DNA from: Saccharomycopsis fibuligera x Saccharomycopsis cf. fibuligera
Lineage: Eukaryota; Ascomycota; Saccharomycetes; Ascoideales; Saccharomycopsidaceae
Reading direction: 5' to 3'
Length of the DNA: 64,000 nt
Assembly: GCA_001936135.1 (NCBI GenBank)
Contig: CP012818.1
Span: forward strand, 1,364,001-1,428,000
Shown here: piece after piece, positions 21,581 to 32,501 of the stretch
How the letters are laid out: each line of letters starts with the position of its first letter
How positions within the stretch are numbered: position 1 is the stretch's first letter
Position numbers and translations under genes: made by a program
Notes under the pieces: generated by a model
What the model saw: only the letters and a program-made list of their open reading frames with translations
Databases searched by the model: none
Told to the model about the DNA's origin: nothing

Positions 21581-23183
21581 TTTGATTTTACTTGTATTGG
21601 TTTGCAGTTCTTGTAGTAGTTGTTGCTGTTGATTTGTATTGATATTTGAGGTGGGAAATTCTTTTACTTCAGTCGTGTTTGTATTAATGCTCTTTAGAAT
21701 GTAAAAAAAAAATAGTAGTTGAGTAATGGTTATAATAAGAACGACAAAAGCACAACAGAAATCAAAAATCAAGAAACATTAGTTGTATTTATAATTTTTT
21801 TTATTTTTTTGATTACTCACCAAAGTTAGAAGCAACATAATGCTTCTGCTTTGGCTGCTGCTGCTGCTGCTGCTGCTGCTACTGAGCATAATATTGAGCT
21901 ACGTAGCTCGCAATTGTATTTGTCAGTCAATCAGTGATGAGATGACCAGTGCCATGCATCTTTTGCTTTACCGTCGCTCTGAGCCCAAATGCCTCATCAA
22001 AGTTAGCGCCCAATCCGAGCACGATTGATATTCAAACTAGCGCCACATTGCGCGCACCTGCCTTGGCCTGCCTCTGTCTGCCTTGGCCTGCCTTGGCCGG
22101 TGTCTGCATGTCATAACCATATTCCTCTCTATGCATCATGCTTCAAGGTGCAGATATATGCTTCAATACTTGCTGTAAACCGGTTCTCTTTACAGCTTTA
22201 CTCGTGATTTATGCCCTTTTGTGTCGCGTTCCCGGGGGGCCGTCCATCTCCATGTTTGCCGATTTTCTCTAAACCTGTTGGTGGGGAGTAGTTATAGAGA
22301 GCTTTCGCCAACTAGCTGGTATCGTTGCTAGACATAAACTCTTTTACTGCTCTTCACACCAGCAGGCAGAGTGTCTAAAAACTCAGCCAACATAAGCTGT
22401 CAGTGGAAAAGCTAAATAAACAACCTTTGACCTCATTTTCAAGCAATTGCCCAAACACTGCCATAAAAGCATATTTTTTTTCTGTTGATACCGGTTTAAC
22501 ACTGCTTTTGCCCTGTTCTTGCCCTGCTTTGAAGCAGCTTGGAAGTAGAAAAACTTTGTGCTGCTTAAGATATTGCATAATGTTGCTCTAGATCTCTCAC
22601 CGCTTGCTTCTCTATGAAAGTTACTCTTTGAAATTTCAATGTGTGCAATAGTAATAATATGTTGTTGCAAAACACTATGTATGCTGAGCTTGCCTTGCTT
22701 GCACCCTCGGATATATTCGAGAATACTTGATATTCGGGAACATACCATCCGGACAACGCAGTCCATGCGATCCGATACATTGCATAAGGCATACCGCCGT
22801 TGCTTTGACTTCACCCTTACAACAGGGATATGACATCACAGACAAAAAAAATAGAATCATCGAAGCAGGATACCAGCCAGCGCACAGCGCCGAAACCCTT
22901 TTTCGCCCACTGACTATGGTATTTTACTGATCGGCAACGTTGTTTAATTAATGTAAAGAATATCGTTATATGTTTCTTTCACGTTTAGACTGCTAAAAAT
23001 CGAAACATTCACTGCGAGCTACTACGGTAGTACGTCTCTACTTTCGTTTTTATCAGAACAAATATAGACTTCAGTGCTCGTAAGAATTACCGCTTATGGT
23101 CAGAGAAACTGGTTTGGAATACACAAGATTCGAGAAACCAGCCTAGATTTACTCTGACCGGTCTCTACTAGCACTGCTAATCT

Positions 23184-23217
<34 letters not shown>

Positions 23218-25499
23218 CCAGCTAAAATCAGTATCAATGGACGGTTATACGCGGCAATTGCCGTCACTGACAGCTGATCGTACTTTAGAAGAATAGTAGT
23301 ATCAGTTGTCGGGAAAACGGGTTAAAAACGAATGAATCAACGAACAATTGAAATGACCTATCGTGGATGGAGAAGCCGACACAAGTGGCGATTTATTGGT
23401 TGGAGGTAGCATGGAGTCACTGCGAACTCACCACGAACTCGTTTCCTTTAGCTAAACTTTGCGATGCTGGCGGTAATTGAAAATTTTCGATTTTCAATTA
23501 ATGCCTTTTTCAGTCGCTCGTGTTTAATTTTGGTCTTTGTTTTTCTACTAGCCGACTAGCTCGTTGAGCTCATCCGTGTTGTTGAAAAAAGGACTACGTA
23601 ATGTTTTTTCTTCTCTATTATAATCAGGCAGGATTTTGTTTATCACTTTAGCTAATTAGTGAGAGTCGTAAATTTTTCAATGATCATCCTCCAAGCGGCG
23701 CCCATTGATCCAATAACCCATTGCCCAGGCATAATAATATATTGTTATTTTTTTCATCGGATTTTTTTTTTCATACAGTCTCCGAGACAAAAACGTCAGA
23801 GCTTGATTGCCCTTCTTTTTATTACGTACTAACTCTGAAAGCAGATAGACATCAAAAGTTACTAGTCAACAGAAAACGCTGAGACTACTGCCAACATACA
23901 TCGCTCAAATGACAGATAGATAGCATTGGTTTCACTCTGACAAGACTAGTTTGGCAGAGAAAAAAAAGCACACACACACACATTGTGATCTGTTGCCGGT
24001 ACTCAGGCAGCACCGTGATACCGCTCAACACCAATGTTCCTTACGTTTAGGTTTCCCGGGAGGCACCGTTACAAACTTCGATAAGCCAATTACAGTATAG
24101 TTCAAGGCAAAAGGAGATTGAGTCGCACAACATCTGCAAACAAAATGGGATTTTCTGGCCAGAAAATGGCCCGTGGACGTAAAAGGACACTGCACCATGC
24201 ACTCCAAATTTTCACAAGCCTGTGAATTCGTTAGACTGCTCGGGCCAATGATGTTGTCTTGCAACTGTACATCCATATACCGGTTCGCATTCTTGAAACA
24301 CCGATCGGTTGTTTGAGTCCTGAGAAAATTAAGAAAAAAGGAATAGAGCACGGCACCCTTTGGGATCAACCGAGCTAACGGGAACGGGAAAAAGGTAACA
24401 TGCAATATTGCTAACAGGCAAAATTGCTAACATGACAGATTTTGCTAGTCGAAAAACTAGCTGGCCGGTAGGTAGTCAGCCATCTACGGAATCTCTTTTG
24501 CCAGACAAAAACAAGAAGCCCTTTGGAGAGCACGGACACAGCCGCGGTTACGAGCGGATAGTCCTATCACTTGCCGTCATCCCATCTACATTTACATCTA
24601 CACCTACATCTACATCTCCATACATGCCTCCCTTCCTCTCTTCAGCTTTGCTTCGATCTGATTTGACACCGGTCACGGTTTAAGTTTCCCTTTGGCACAC
24701 AAGCGGCAGCAACTTTATTTCACGCGGTGGTGCTACTGCTGCTATTTTAAAGTTTTAACTTGGTATAAGTCAAGGAACTTCTTGAGTTCCAGCAGTAGAT
24801 GCCAACATGTATGCCAGCAGCTGCAGTTTCCATTCGTGTGGGACATCGCAGGCTGCAGGCAAGCTGTGTGCCCCAGCAGTAGGATCCCATATCGCATATG
24901 TGATGTCTCCGGCCAATCGGGTTGCCGGGTTGAGCGGAGCGGAGCTGAGCTTACGGAGCTAGCTACAGCTTAGCTCTGTGAGCTGCTATTTTGTGGTCGG
25001 CAATTTCTGTTTGTTCTGGCTTCGTGCGGAGCTACACAGTCGGGACGGGCCCTTCCAAACAACAGCCTAGAACTTTCCGACAGTGACTTGCTGCCAAAAC
25101 TTTTTGACAACTTCTGTCTATATATCGTAGCTGTACGTAGAAAATAGCGGGCCTCCCGACCGACTTCCTTCCGTAGGGTAACCCTGGGAGCGGGCTACCT
25201 CATCGGACACGCACGCTGCGATCCCTGAGCCAAGCGCCGATACCCCATATGACTAGATAGGCTAGCAAAGAGGAACGCCAGTCAAATCATCGAAAGGCAA
25301 TTTTAACAAACAAACGAACAGATAAACAAGCAAGCAGAAAGCGCGAAATAGGACAAACGCCACCAAGACAATAGTAGCCTGGTACGGAGGAAAAATTGGC
25401 CATCTGGAGCGTCCGCCCGTTTCTAGACTCCTGTCAAGGTATTAGCTTGTGTTTTTTTCCTTACGATATCCTAGATATACCGTCATATCCACACCGACA
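21581..25499. other. 3.9 kb region between two divergent genes, no gene recognised
   Basis: Contains a GCT/CTG microsatellite (about 21845-21880), a run of CCTTGGCCTG-like repeats (22055-22105), an A29 tract (23188-23216), a CA repeat near 23970 and an ACATCT-type repeat (24590-24630). Several open frames of 60-143 codons overlap each other on both strands and look random. The last 1 kb is GC-richer and is probably the promoter of the PHAF1-like gene. Confidence 0.45.
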
Positions 25500-27457
25500 A
25501 TGGTTCCATACCCTATGACCAGCGTCTCCATCAACCCAGGTGGCGGCATTGGTGTTTTGAGTATGTATCTGCTTTCTTCTACTGCGCTTGTGCTTTCTAG
25601 CTGATATTAACAATGCTCGCAGAGCTCGGCACGTCGCTATACGATGTCGTCAACCACTTCAAGAGAACAGATACTGCCTACAAGTTTGTCAAAGTCATCT
25701 ATTCGAACTTGAAGCTTTTTGAAACCCCGATAATACTATATCTCAAAAACCTTGGGCTAAGGCTCATCTTTGATCCGGTGACTCAGCGGCTTGTGTTGAT
25801 TGAGGTGATCGAGTTCAGTTTGATCCAGTTTTGCTACATCACTAATAAAAACAAGTTTACTCTTAACAGAAACGGCGCGGTGCCGCTGTTCAAAGACATC
25901 TACAATAGGATCTTCGGACCCACACTTCCCGGGAAAGTTTACTTCAAGGAAAAGAAGTATGTTCTTACTTATCCTGGCATTGCCTTCCTGTTTCCGCTTT
26001 CCGATGACATAGTCGGTGAGCTCCAGACTGGACTGGAGTTGGCTACTGAGGAGAAAGAAAGGCTCATTGTCGCTTTATCAAAATCATCATTCAGATGCAA
26101 CTCAGCGATAATTTTTGATAATAAGGCTGTAAGTGGCCATCATGGAAGTTACAACAATATATCTTGGGATAAATATTTTACGGAACTTTCCAAGTCGCTT
26201 TTTGTGCCGCCACATAACAGTGCTGAATTCAAGAAGCAGAAGTTACTTAGTTTCAAGAATGGTAGCTTCAGTGACCTACTGCAGTTATCCTCTGCGGTTA
26301 AAAGGAAAAAGAACTACATTTCTATTTCGGTGGTAGATATAAATCTAGTCAGGGGCCTAATCAGATTCAACTTTTCTTACCATTATCGCAACTTTAAATA
26401 TTTTGTGTTAGAGCTTAACAAAACTAAGCAGCAAAACGTATTGTACTACTTGGGGGAACCAGACTCAACCTATCTTAAGATAGACTCGCGGTTCAAAATT
26501 TACAGTAATGGAACCAATAACACTATCCTTGGCTCAAGCAATGAACTTGATCCACCACGTACAAGAGAAAGCAATACCGCCGCAAGTGTCGATAATTCAG
26601 AGTTTAACGAAGTATTCCACAATTATTTCCGCTACGGATTTGATATCTTGTACAACACAGACAACCAGTATGGTTCAACCGCCAAAAAGATAATTTTCCA
26701 CAACAACATTCCCAACTCGCTTTACTTCAACAAGTACAATAAAGTAAACTGGTTAATGAAAGGGTACGGCAACTCACTAGATCCAGCTGACCTTGAAACC
26801 GGCTACGGTCATGAATCATCTAAATCAGCATCAGCAACACCAGTACATGAAAATGGCAACGGTAATGGTAACGGTAATGGTAATGGTACCACCGCCGGTA
26901 ATGGTGGCAATAACTCTAATGATTATTTTCCCCATTTTGCGAAGAAGGTTAACAAAACAAGAGAAAGTTGGGAATGGGCAGATAGCTACTCGGAAACCAA
27001 CCTTGCCACTTCAGAGATGTATTTTCATGAAGTCAATGAAATCAATTTTAAAACTTTCAGCTCTGAAAGTAACACCGCGTATCGCCCCTTTGATCCCTCT
27101 AACTTTGTCTTAATTGACCGCAACAACTTACTCAGTTTTGAAGACGATAACGATCCAATTGATTTGATTTCTGATGATGAAGATTTTAGCTCTATTGATT
27201 CACTACACGAGCATGGACATAGCGCTAACAATGAATCAGCAACAGCAACAGCAGCAGCAGCAGTATCTGAGGCAGAAATCGTTCCTGATTTACCTGAAAA
27301 AGGATCTGCCAGAAGAAAGTCAAGCCATAATAGTAAATATAAAAGCACGCAAGACGGAACTTTGAAATGGGGCCAAAGCAAACTCTACGGCTTCAAGAGA
27401 TGTATATGGGAGGTGCTTTCCGACAACGGTGCAGTCAGCTCTATCACTTTATTTTAA
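25500..27457 (+). CDS. PHAF1/UPF0183-family protein, two exons
   Basis: Exon 1 is 25500-25560. The intron is 25561-25622 (62 nt; GTATGT donor, TATTAAC branch, CAG acceptor). Exon 2 is 25623-27457. The joined protein has 631 residues. It matches human PHAF1 (C16orf70) along its length: 'LGLRLIFDPVTQRLVLIEV' near 55-75, 'YPGIAF' then 'FPL' near 130, 'VLYYLGEPD' with 'RFKIYS', 'NYFRYGFDILYN', and the C terminus 'YGFKRCIWEVLSDNGAVSS'. Human PHAF1 acts with BCAS3 at autophagosome formation sites. The yeast role is inferred by homology. Asn/Gly repeats and an acidic region near 420-600 are insertions absent from the human protein. One CTG codon (about 25995) sits at a human serine. Confidence 0.88.
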
Positions 27458-29277
27458 CGCTGCGTCGGCGTGGGGGCGAGTGTTTGCATGCGTATATAGC
27501 TGTGTATAAATTGATTTAAAGGTAGCTGATAAAATTTAAATTTTTTAGAACAACTTTTCGCTCGTACATGGTAGGTCTTGTGGAAGACTTAGGTCTACTT
27601 TTGGTTCGATATATTATCCGTGTGTTGGGGTTGATCACCCATCTATGTTGAGGTTCTCCTGTTCTTTTCATATTGCTTGCATTGTGTCGTTTTGGCACAC
27701 TGCTACTGCATTGTTTTCGTTAGCCAATAAAGTGCATGAGGTAATAGAGTGACCAAAAACAAAGTTTTAGGTATTCCCGGAACACTCTCTACATTTACAT
27801 CACATAACACATATACTCCCGAATTCTATGAAAAATTGAAAATCATGATTATATGGCCACAAAATAACATCATAAAATATTGAGTGCATACACAGCCTCA
27901 TAAAAAAAGAGTCAAAAAAAATCGCTTACGTATGGCTTTTCGCCTGCCAGCTTTGAGCTCGGTTGTGGGCTTGCATTTCATGTATGTTGTGAATAAATTA
28001 CGTTGTATTATGCACGATGAGTATATGTTCCGGTAGTTTTGCGCAGGCATGCATTTCTTTTTTTAGTGACAACAGGGAATGGTAAGGGATGGTAAGGGGT
28101 AGGTAAGGGATGGTAAGGGGTAGGTAGTAAGGATGGATAAAATAAAAATGAAAGTCAGGAATAACTGTTAGTCAGTGGGATTCAAGGGTGGTACAGCAGT
28201 ATGTACATACATTGCGTCTTCAGCAAGCTGTCTCTAGAACTAAAAAAATATGGGAATTAGCCAATGAGAAAAAGTAAAAATTTTGGAAAAAAAAGCGATA
28301 CCACGACAAACACCTGTGATATTTACATATCAGTGACGAGAAAGAAAATTTTTGAGTAACCTAAATTGGTAAATAATTGCAGTATACAGCAATTTGCCTC
28401 TTTCTTTATTTTTTTTTTTTTTTTTTTCTAAATTCCAGTATGTTAGTAACTAGTCGGGAGGAACTCCAGTGTAGGTGAGGAGCGATGTTAAGATCTGTTT
28501 TCCAAGCTTAACCGGAAATGGCCAGCAGATACGACCGGCCCTTGAAGATGGAAGCAAAAGTTAATCATTTTTAAAGATTACATCAGTTCCACATCCTTAC
28601 CTTGTTGTTTGGAGTTTATTATGACTGGAAAAAAGGCCTTTCAGCTAGCAAACAACAAAAAAATTAATGTAAGACGTTACAGAAAAGATTTCGTATTTGG
28701 GGATAACATACTAATTTTTTTTCGACGAGTGTTGTTTGTTGTAAGCAACAGCTATCGCAAGTGTAGTATAGTACTGCCTAATACACTGACAGAAAAGAAC
28801 CAAAGTCAGTAAATCTCTTGCATTTTTGGAGACCGCATATTGTATTTTTTATAAAAATTTGTTCAAAGGTTAACCCTTCAAAAATTATATGTTCACCATT
28901 TTAAATTTAATATATTGTGTAACCTAAATTCTACTGCTAACACACCAATTCCTTTTGACCTAATTCTAGTTATTGCAGCCCTTTTCTATTTTATTCTATG
29001 TGATTCCATGTTGCCGTCTTTTTCACTCATTATCAATTGGGTCAACATTACTTTCCATCTTCTTAGTAATACCAATTCTTCCAATTTTTCTATTTCATTC
29101 AATCAGCTTATTTTCCAGAGTTTCTACTTCTTTTCTAGTTATATACATTCAATGAATTATTCCAAAAGTCATTAATTCTCTAATTTAACAAGTTTTTGTT
29201 TTTCTCAGGCAAGATAAATTTTTTGACTCTAATGGGCATATTATTGCCTAATATATCTATATCAAAAGTTTTAGTTT
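27458..29277. other. Intergenic region downstream of the PHAF1-like gene
   Basis: No gene recognised. It contains a G-rich tandem repeat (28076-28137) and a T-run near 28408. Beyond about 28800 the DNA becomes AT-rich and grades into the LTR-remnant zone. Confidence 0.45.
28076..28137 (+). repeat. G-rich imperfect tandem repeat
   Basis: About four units alternating GGTAAGGGAT and GGTAAGGGGTA, every unit carrying a run of three or four G. It could form a G-quadruplex. It is not a known Candida telomere repeat. Confidence 0.7.
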
Positions 29278-29541
29278 TGGAATGCTGATATCATAGGGTT
29301 CATAGTTATTGAGAGTAAAAGCCTTATATTGCTAAAATAACTAAATAATAATAAATAGATAACCATATTGAGTTGAATTGTATATAAATAATAATCAGAC
29401 TAAATATAGCATATATTAGTGTTGAGCTATAAATAGTAGTAAGTATGCATATTGTGACACAAAGTTAAAAATTCTAGAGAGTACTAGGTAAGAAATATTA
29501 AGTATCAGTAACTATATCTATTTGCCTAGAACCCAATGCTT
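29278..29541 (+). repeat. Degenerate solo LTR, family A
   Basis: Shares with the other family A copies the start 'GGAATGCTGATAT', a 'GGGTTCATAG' block, 'TATAAATAATAATCAGACT', and the end 'CCTAGAACCCAATG'. Terminal bases are eroded. Orientation is deduced by alignment with the minus-strand copy at 29783-30067. Confidence 0.5.
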
Positions 29542-29782
29542 CTCACTCTTTAATGTTATTATATTCTGATCTGAATTGATTCTTATATTTATTATTTAAC
29601 TCTCCTTTATTCTTGTTTTGGCTATTTTATTTTTCATTTAAAATCAATTTATTAACTATATATAAATGGTAGAAAATAGAAATTTATAAACTTATTTATA
29701 TAGTATAAAAAGTGAATTTTCAATCATATAGAGGAAACTTTAATTGATAAAAACCCTGTTATTTTTGTGAATTTGGTAGTTT

Positions 29783-30067
29783 TGTGACGAACATTGAGTT
29801 CTAGACCAACGAACCTGAATACAGTTAACCAATATTTATTACTGAATAACTTCGCGAATCTTTTATCTTGGTGCAAGATACACGTATTTACTATTATTAA
29901 TCGCGAATCAATAACATGTTTTGCATTCAGTCTGATTAGTATTTATACATGGTGCAACCCAATATTTTTATATATTTATTATTAGTTAGTTATATTTGAA
30001 ATACAAGGCTTTTACCTCTTAAAACATGAACCCTGAGATGTCAGTGTTCCGTAATTTTGTCGGAACA
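29783..30067 (-). mobile_element. Solo LTR, family A (about 285 bp)
   Basis: Read on the minus strand the element starts TGTTCCGACAAAATTACGG and ends CAATGTTCGTCACA, giving TGT...ACA termini. About 150 bp after its start is nearly identical to the direct-strand copy at 48514-48783 ('ACTGACATCTCAGGGTTCAT', 'TTGGGTTGCACCATGTATAA', 'CAGACTGAATGCAAAACAT'). No matching target duplication is visible. It is probably an LTR of a Ty-like retrotransposon, with no internal coding region nearby. Confidence 0.6.
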
Positions 30068-30122
30068 AAGATAGACCAGCTAAAAAGAATATAATCTTTT
30101 TGATACACAATTTTTTACCAGA

Positions 30123-30764
30123 TGTTGCGAACATTTTCCTTCATTGTGTTCGCATTCCTGATCAGTTTGTGTTCACAACCGTCAGAAGGATCCTTCAAGT
30201 TGTCGAAAATCTTGTATAAAGGTCGGTGAAGTGTTTCTTTGAACTTGTGCATATAGCTATGGGCGGAATAAAGGAGAAACTGTCGGAGTATAGTGACTAT
30301 ATCTGCTACCCATACCTGAGGTTGTCCCCTCTGGATAGCACTGGTTAGACTAGTCTCTCCTCTAGTAGTGAAGGATAGCCACTTACTGAGATACTAATAT
30401 TTTTCTTTAGTGATGAAATTGGACTTATATTTCCTTACTTATTATAAACTATATCATTTAATAAAAACATTCTGTCTTTCAGACTATATATAATAATTTC
30501 ATTACTCACCCATAATGCTCAGGTGATAAAAAATTTTCCATCACATCTTTGATGTTGTTCTCCTTAGCAACTAGGCGTGCGCTCAAATGTTCTCGGCCGC
30601 AAAAGGCAGTTTACCAAAAAGGAGATTATACCAATTGGACGGTATGAAAGATGTTAATTGGTATAAATCCAACAGAAACCAACATACCCATCGATAACGA
30701 TAATAACCATAACAAACGTGTTTAAAATACTTAGTAGAGAACTAACCCTCTGTTAAACACAATA
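30123..30764 (+). mobile_element. Solo LTR, family B, interrupted by another LTR
   Basis: Starts TGTTGCGAACATTTTCC and ends ...GTTAAACACAATA, parallel to the intact copy at 48895-49128. The flanks CCAGA and CCATA resemble a 5-bp target duplication with one change. The family C insert at 30281-30674 splits it. With the insert and one duplication removed, about 243 bp remain, close to the 234 bp of the other copy. Its end lies 10 bp before the mature 5' end of tRNA-Asp, the placement expected of a tRNA-targeted (Ty3-like) element. Confidence 0.7.
30281..30674 (+). mobile_element. Solo LTR, family C (394 bp), nested in family B
   Basis: Begins TGTCGGAGTATAGTGAC and ends GGTATAAATCCAACA (TG...CA termini). 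It is flanked on both sides by the perfect 5-bp repeat GAAAC (30276-30280 and 30675-30679). The uninterrupted family B copy shows exactly the sequence expected before insertion. This is direct evidence of a retroelement integration followed by LTR-LTR recombination. No other copy of this family is seen in the window. Confidence 0.75.
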
Positions 30765-30774
30765 CCATAAGTAA

Positions 30775-30846
30775 TCCGTGATAGTTTAGTGGCTAGAATG
30801 TCCGCTTGTCGCGCGGACGACCGGGGTTCGATTCCCCGTCGCGGAG
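30775..30846 (+). tRNA. tRNA-Asp (GTC)
   Basis: 72 nt, no intron. Acceptor TCCGTGA pairs with TCGCGGA, anticodon GTC at 30808-30810, TΨC arm GGGGTTCGATTCCCC. It is nearly identical to S. cerevisiae tRNA-Asp. A T-rich Pol III terminator follows directly (30847-30854). Confidence 0.98.
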
Positions 30847-31025
30847 TTTTTTTTGTGTCAACAATATAAATGAATATAAAGTAAATTGTACTAGTCAAAT
30901 GTTTTGTCTTCTTTGACGAAAATCTATCATCTTATTTTATTTTTTTAATTGTTTCTTTGATTTATATTGGTGCTATAAAAAATAATCTATACTAGTTGGT
31001 CTATATGAGTCTAGACTGAGTTAAG

Positions 31026-31970
31026 TCAGACCAATATACCATAATAATCGGACCGCCTAAACTTCTTGTGCAATCTTTCCCACTGTACTATGAAACGATT
31101 CACTATGGGATATAATAACCATCCACTTAAACTCAAATTTTTGACTCTTGCCAAGCTCTCAATATAAATTATGCTATTGCTTATTAGACCCATTGATAAA
31201 AATCTTACCAAAAACACAATGTAACATAGAGGTACGGAAGTTCCAGGACCGTTGCATAGGATTAACCCTGGTATTGAGTAAGTTTTGAAAAGTATCAAGT
31301 AAAAAGTTTTGAAAAGGCATATTATTGTAGTGAATACTGATGTCATCATTGATTGGTTGATTTTCCTAGCTCTTGGTAATACTATATAGTCAATTTTCAA
31401 TTCTGAGTTCTGACTAGCAGTATTCATTTCATTATCACTAGTTTTTTGTATCTGGGTGTTCTTTCTTTTGAATTTATTGGGGAGAGTCGACTTTCTTGAT
31501 TTTGGTCTTCTATTACTGCTGAATGAAGATACTTGTGGCTTTATTTGTGATGAAATCAATGAGCTATTCTCGCTCTTGATTCTTAATTCGTCGCTAACAT
31601 TGATATAATTGATATTATTAACAACACTTTTTATTCCCAAGTTAGTAACTTCAAAGTTATGCGCTTTGATCATAGAGACTATATCATTTGACGTAAGGAC
31701 CCACGTCAAATGATCAAATCGGCTAAAGTCCATGTTCGCAATGATCCGCATGATCTCCCCCGTGTGGCCACCAGACCCTAGCAAAATCATAATATGATTT
31801 TTTTGCTTTTTATTTTGTAATGTGGCTAGTGAAGATATGGATTGTTTGCATTTTGAATTCAAGTTGGAGCCAGGCTTGGTTAGGTTGACAAATGGAAGAA
31901 TAAAGCATAGTCTAAGAAGAAGTAGAAATATTATAAAAAGTGGTATTGTGAAAAATAAGGAGACTGCCAT
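31026..31970 (-). CDS. ALG14: UDP-GlcNAc transferase membrane subunit Alg14
   Basis: This 314-residue ER protein has an N-terminal membrane anchor (about 1-28) and the glycosyltransferase Gly-rich motif 'LLGSGGHTGEI' near residue 64-74. It also has 'LCNGPGTSVPLCYIVFLVR' near 240 and the conserved C terminus 'FRRSDYYGILV'. Alg14 recruits catalytic Alg13 to the cytosolic face of the ER, where the pair adds the second N-acetylglucosamine to the dolichol-linked oligosaccharide. An insertion of about 65 polar residues (roughly 130-195) before 'IDYIVLPRARKINQS' is longer than in S. cerevisiae. It is intron-free, with the start at 31970. Confidence 0.93.
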   Translation of the reverse strand: MAVSLFFTIPLFIIFLLLLRLCFILPFVNLTKPGSNLNSKCKQSISSLATLQNKKQKNHIMILLGSGGHTGEIMRIIANMDFSRFDHLTWVLTSNDIVSMIKAHNFEVTNLGIKSVVNNINYINVSDELRIKSENSSLISSQIKPQVSSFSSNRRPKSRKSTLPNKFKRKNTQIQKTSDNEMNTASQNSELKIDYIVLPRARKINQSMMTSVFTTIICLFKTFYLILFKTYSIPGLILCNGPGTSVPLCYIVFLVRFLSMGLISNSIIYIESLARVKNLSLSGWLLYPIVNRFIVQWERLHKKFRRSDYYGILV

Positions 31971-32430
31971 TGTGGTTATTTTGTTTTGGCTAAACTGTCA
32001 AAATGGTGTTATGAATATAATATCGAAATCATGAGAAGCTAATGAATAAACACGATATGTTGAAATAACTTTAACGTGTTTGATACGTCTTTCCGGTTTG
32101 ACAATTTTCAGTTCCCACTTTATGGGTGAACTTGAAGCTTGAGAAGTATGTCTTTAAGGTTTCTATAGGTTTCTATTACTGCAAATATGTGCGAATTTTT
32201 CCCCGTCAATACTTATCTTGAAGATAATCAGACATACGAAAGTCTATGAATCTTCCAAAGACGTAAGACGAGAGTAAGACTTATAACTTTATAATTAAAT
32301 TTAAAGTCGCAACTTCGTTGTAATCAGCGATTTGTGTGCTAAAATTTTTTACTTTATTTTTACTTTTTCTGAGTACTGCAAATGAAGACAATGAATAAAA
32401 AAGTTTAACAAAAATTTTCAAAGAAAAAGT
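31971..32430. other. Intergenic region between ALG14 and tRNA-Gly
   Basis: ALG14 promoter and the 3' flank of the minus-strand tRNA, with the T-run of the tRNA terminator visible as A-runs just left of 32431. No gene seen. Confidence 0.5.
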
Positions 32431-32501
32431 GAGCGGTCCGAGAATCGAACCCGGGTCCCTTGCTTGGAAGGCAAGGATGATAACCACTACACTAACCGCC
32501 C
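32431..32501 (-). tRNA. tRNA-Gly (TCC)
   Basis: 71 nt, no intron. The minus strand reads GGGCGGTTAGTGTAGTGGTT, anticodon TCC (complement of 32466-32468), GGGTTCGATTC in the T arm and acceptor ACCGCTC. Very close to yeast tRNA-Gly(UCC). Confidence 0.97.

Noticed and set aside
21581-21772. Membrane-anchored N-terminal extension of the Gly/Ala-rich protein
   Set aside because: The extension begins with TTG, has no in-frame ATG and no clear splice acceptor; more likely 5' UTR.
22383-22814. 143-codon minus-strand frame and overlapping frames
   Set aside because: Four mutually overlapping frames on both strands with no family features.
24025-24405. 126-codon minus-strand frame
   Set aside because: No recognisable domain, no promoter signals, uneven composition; treated as chance.
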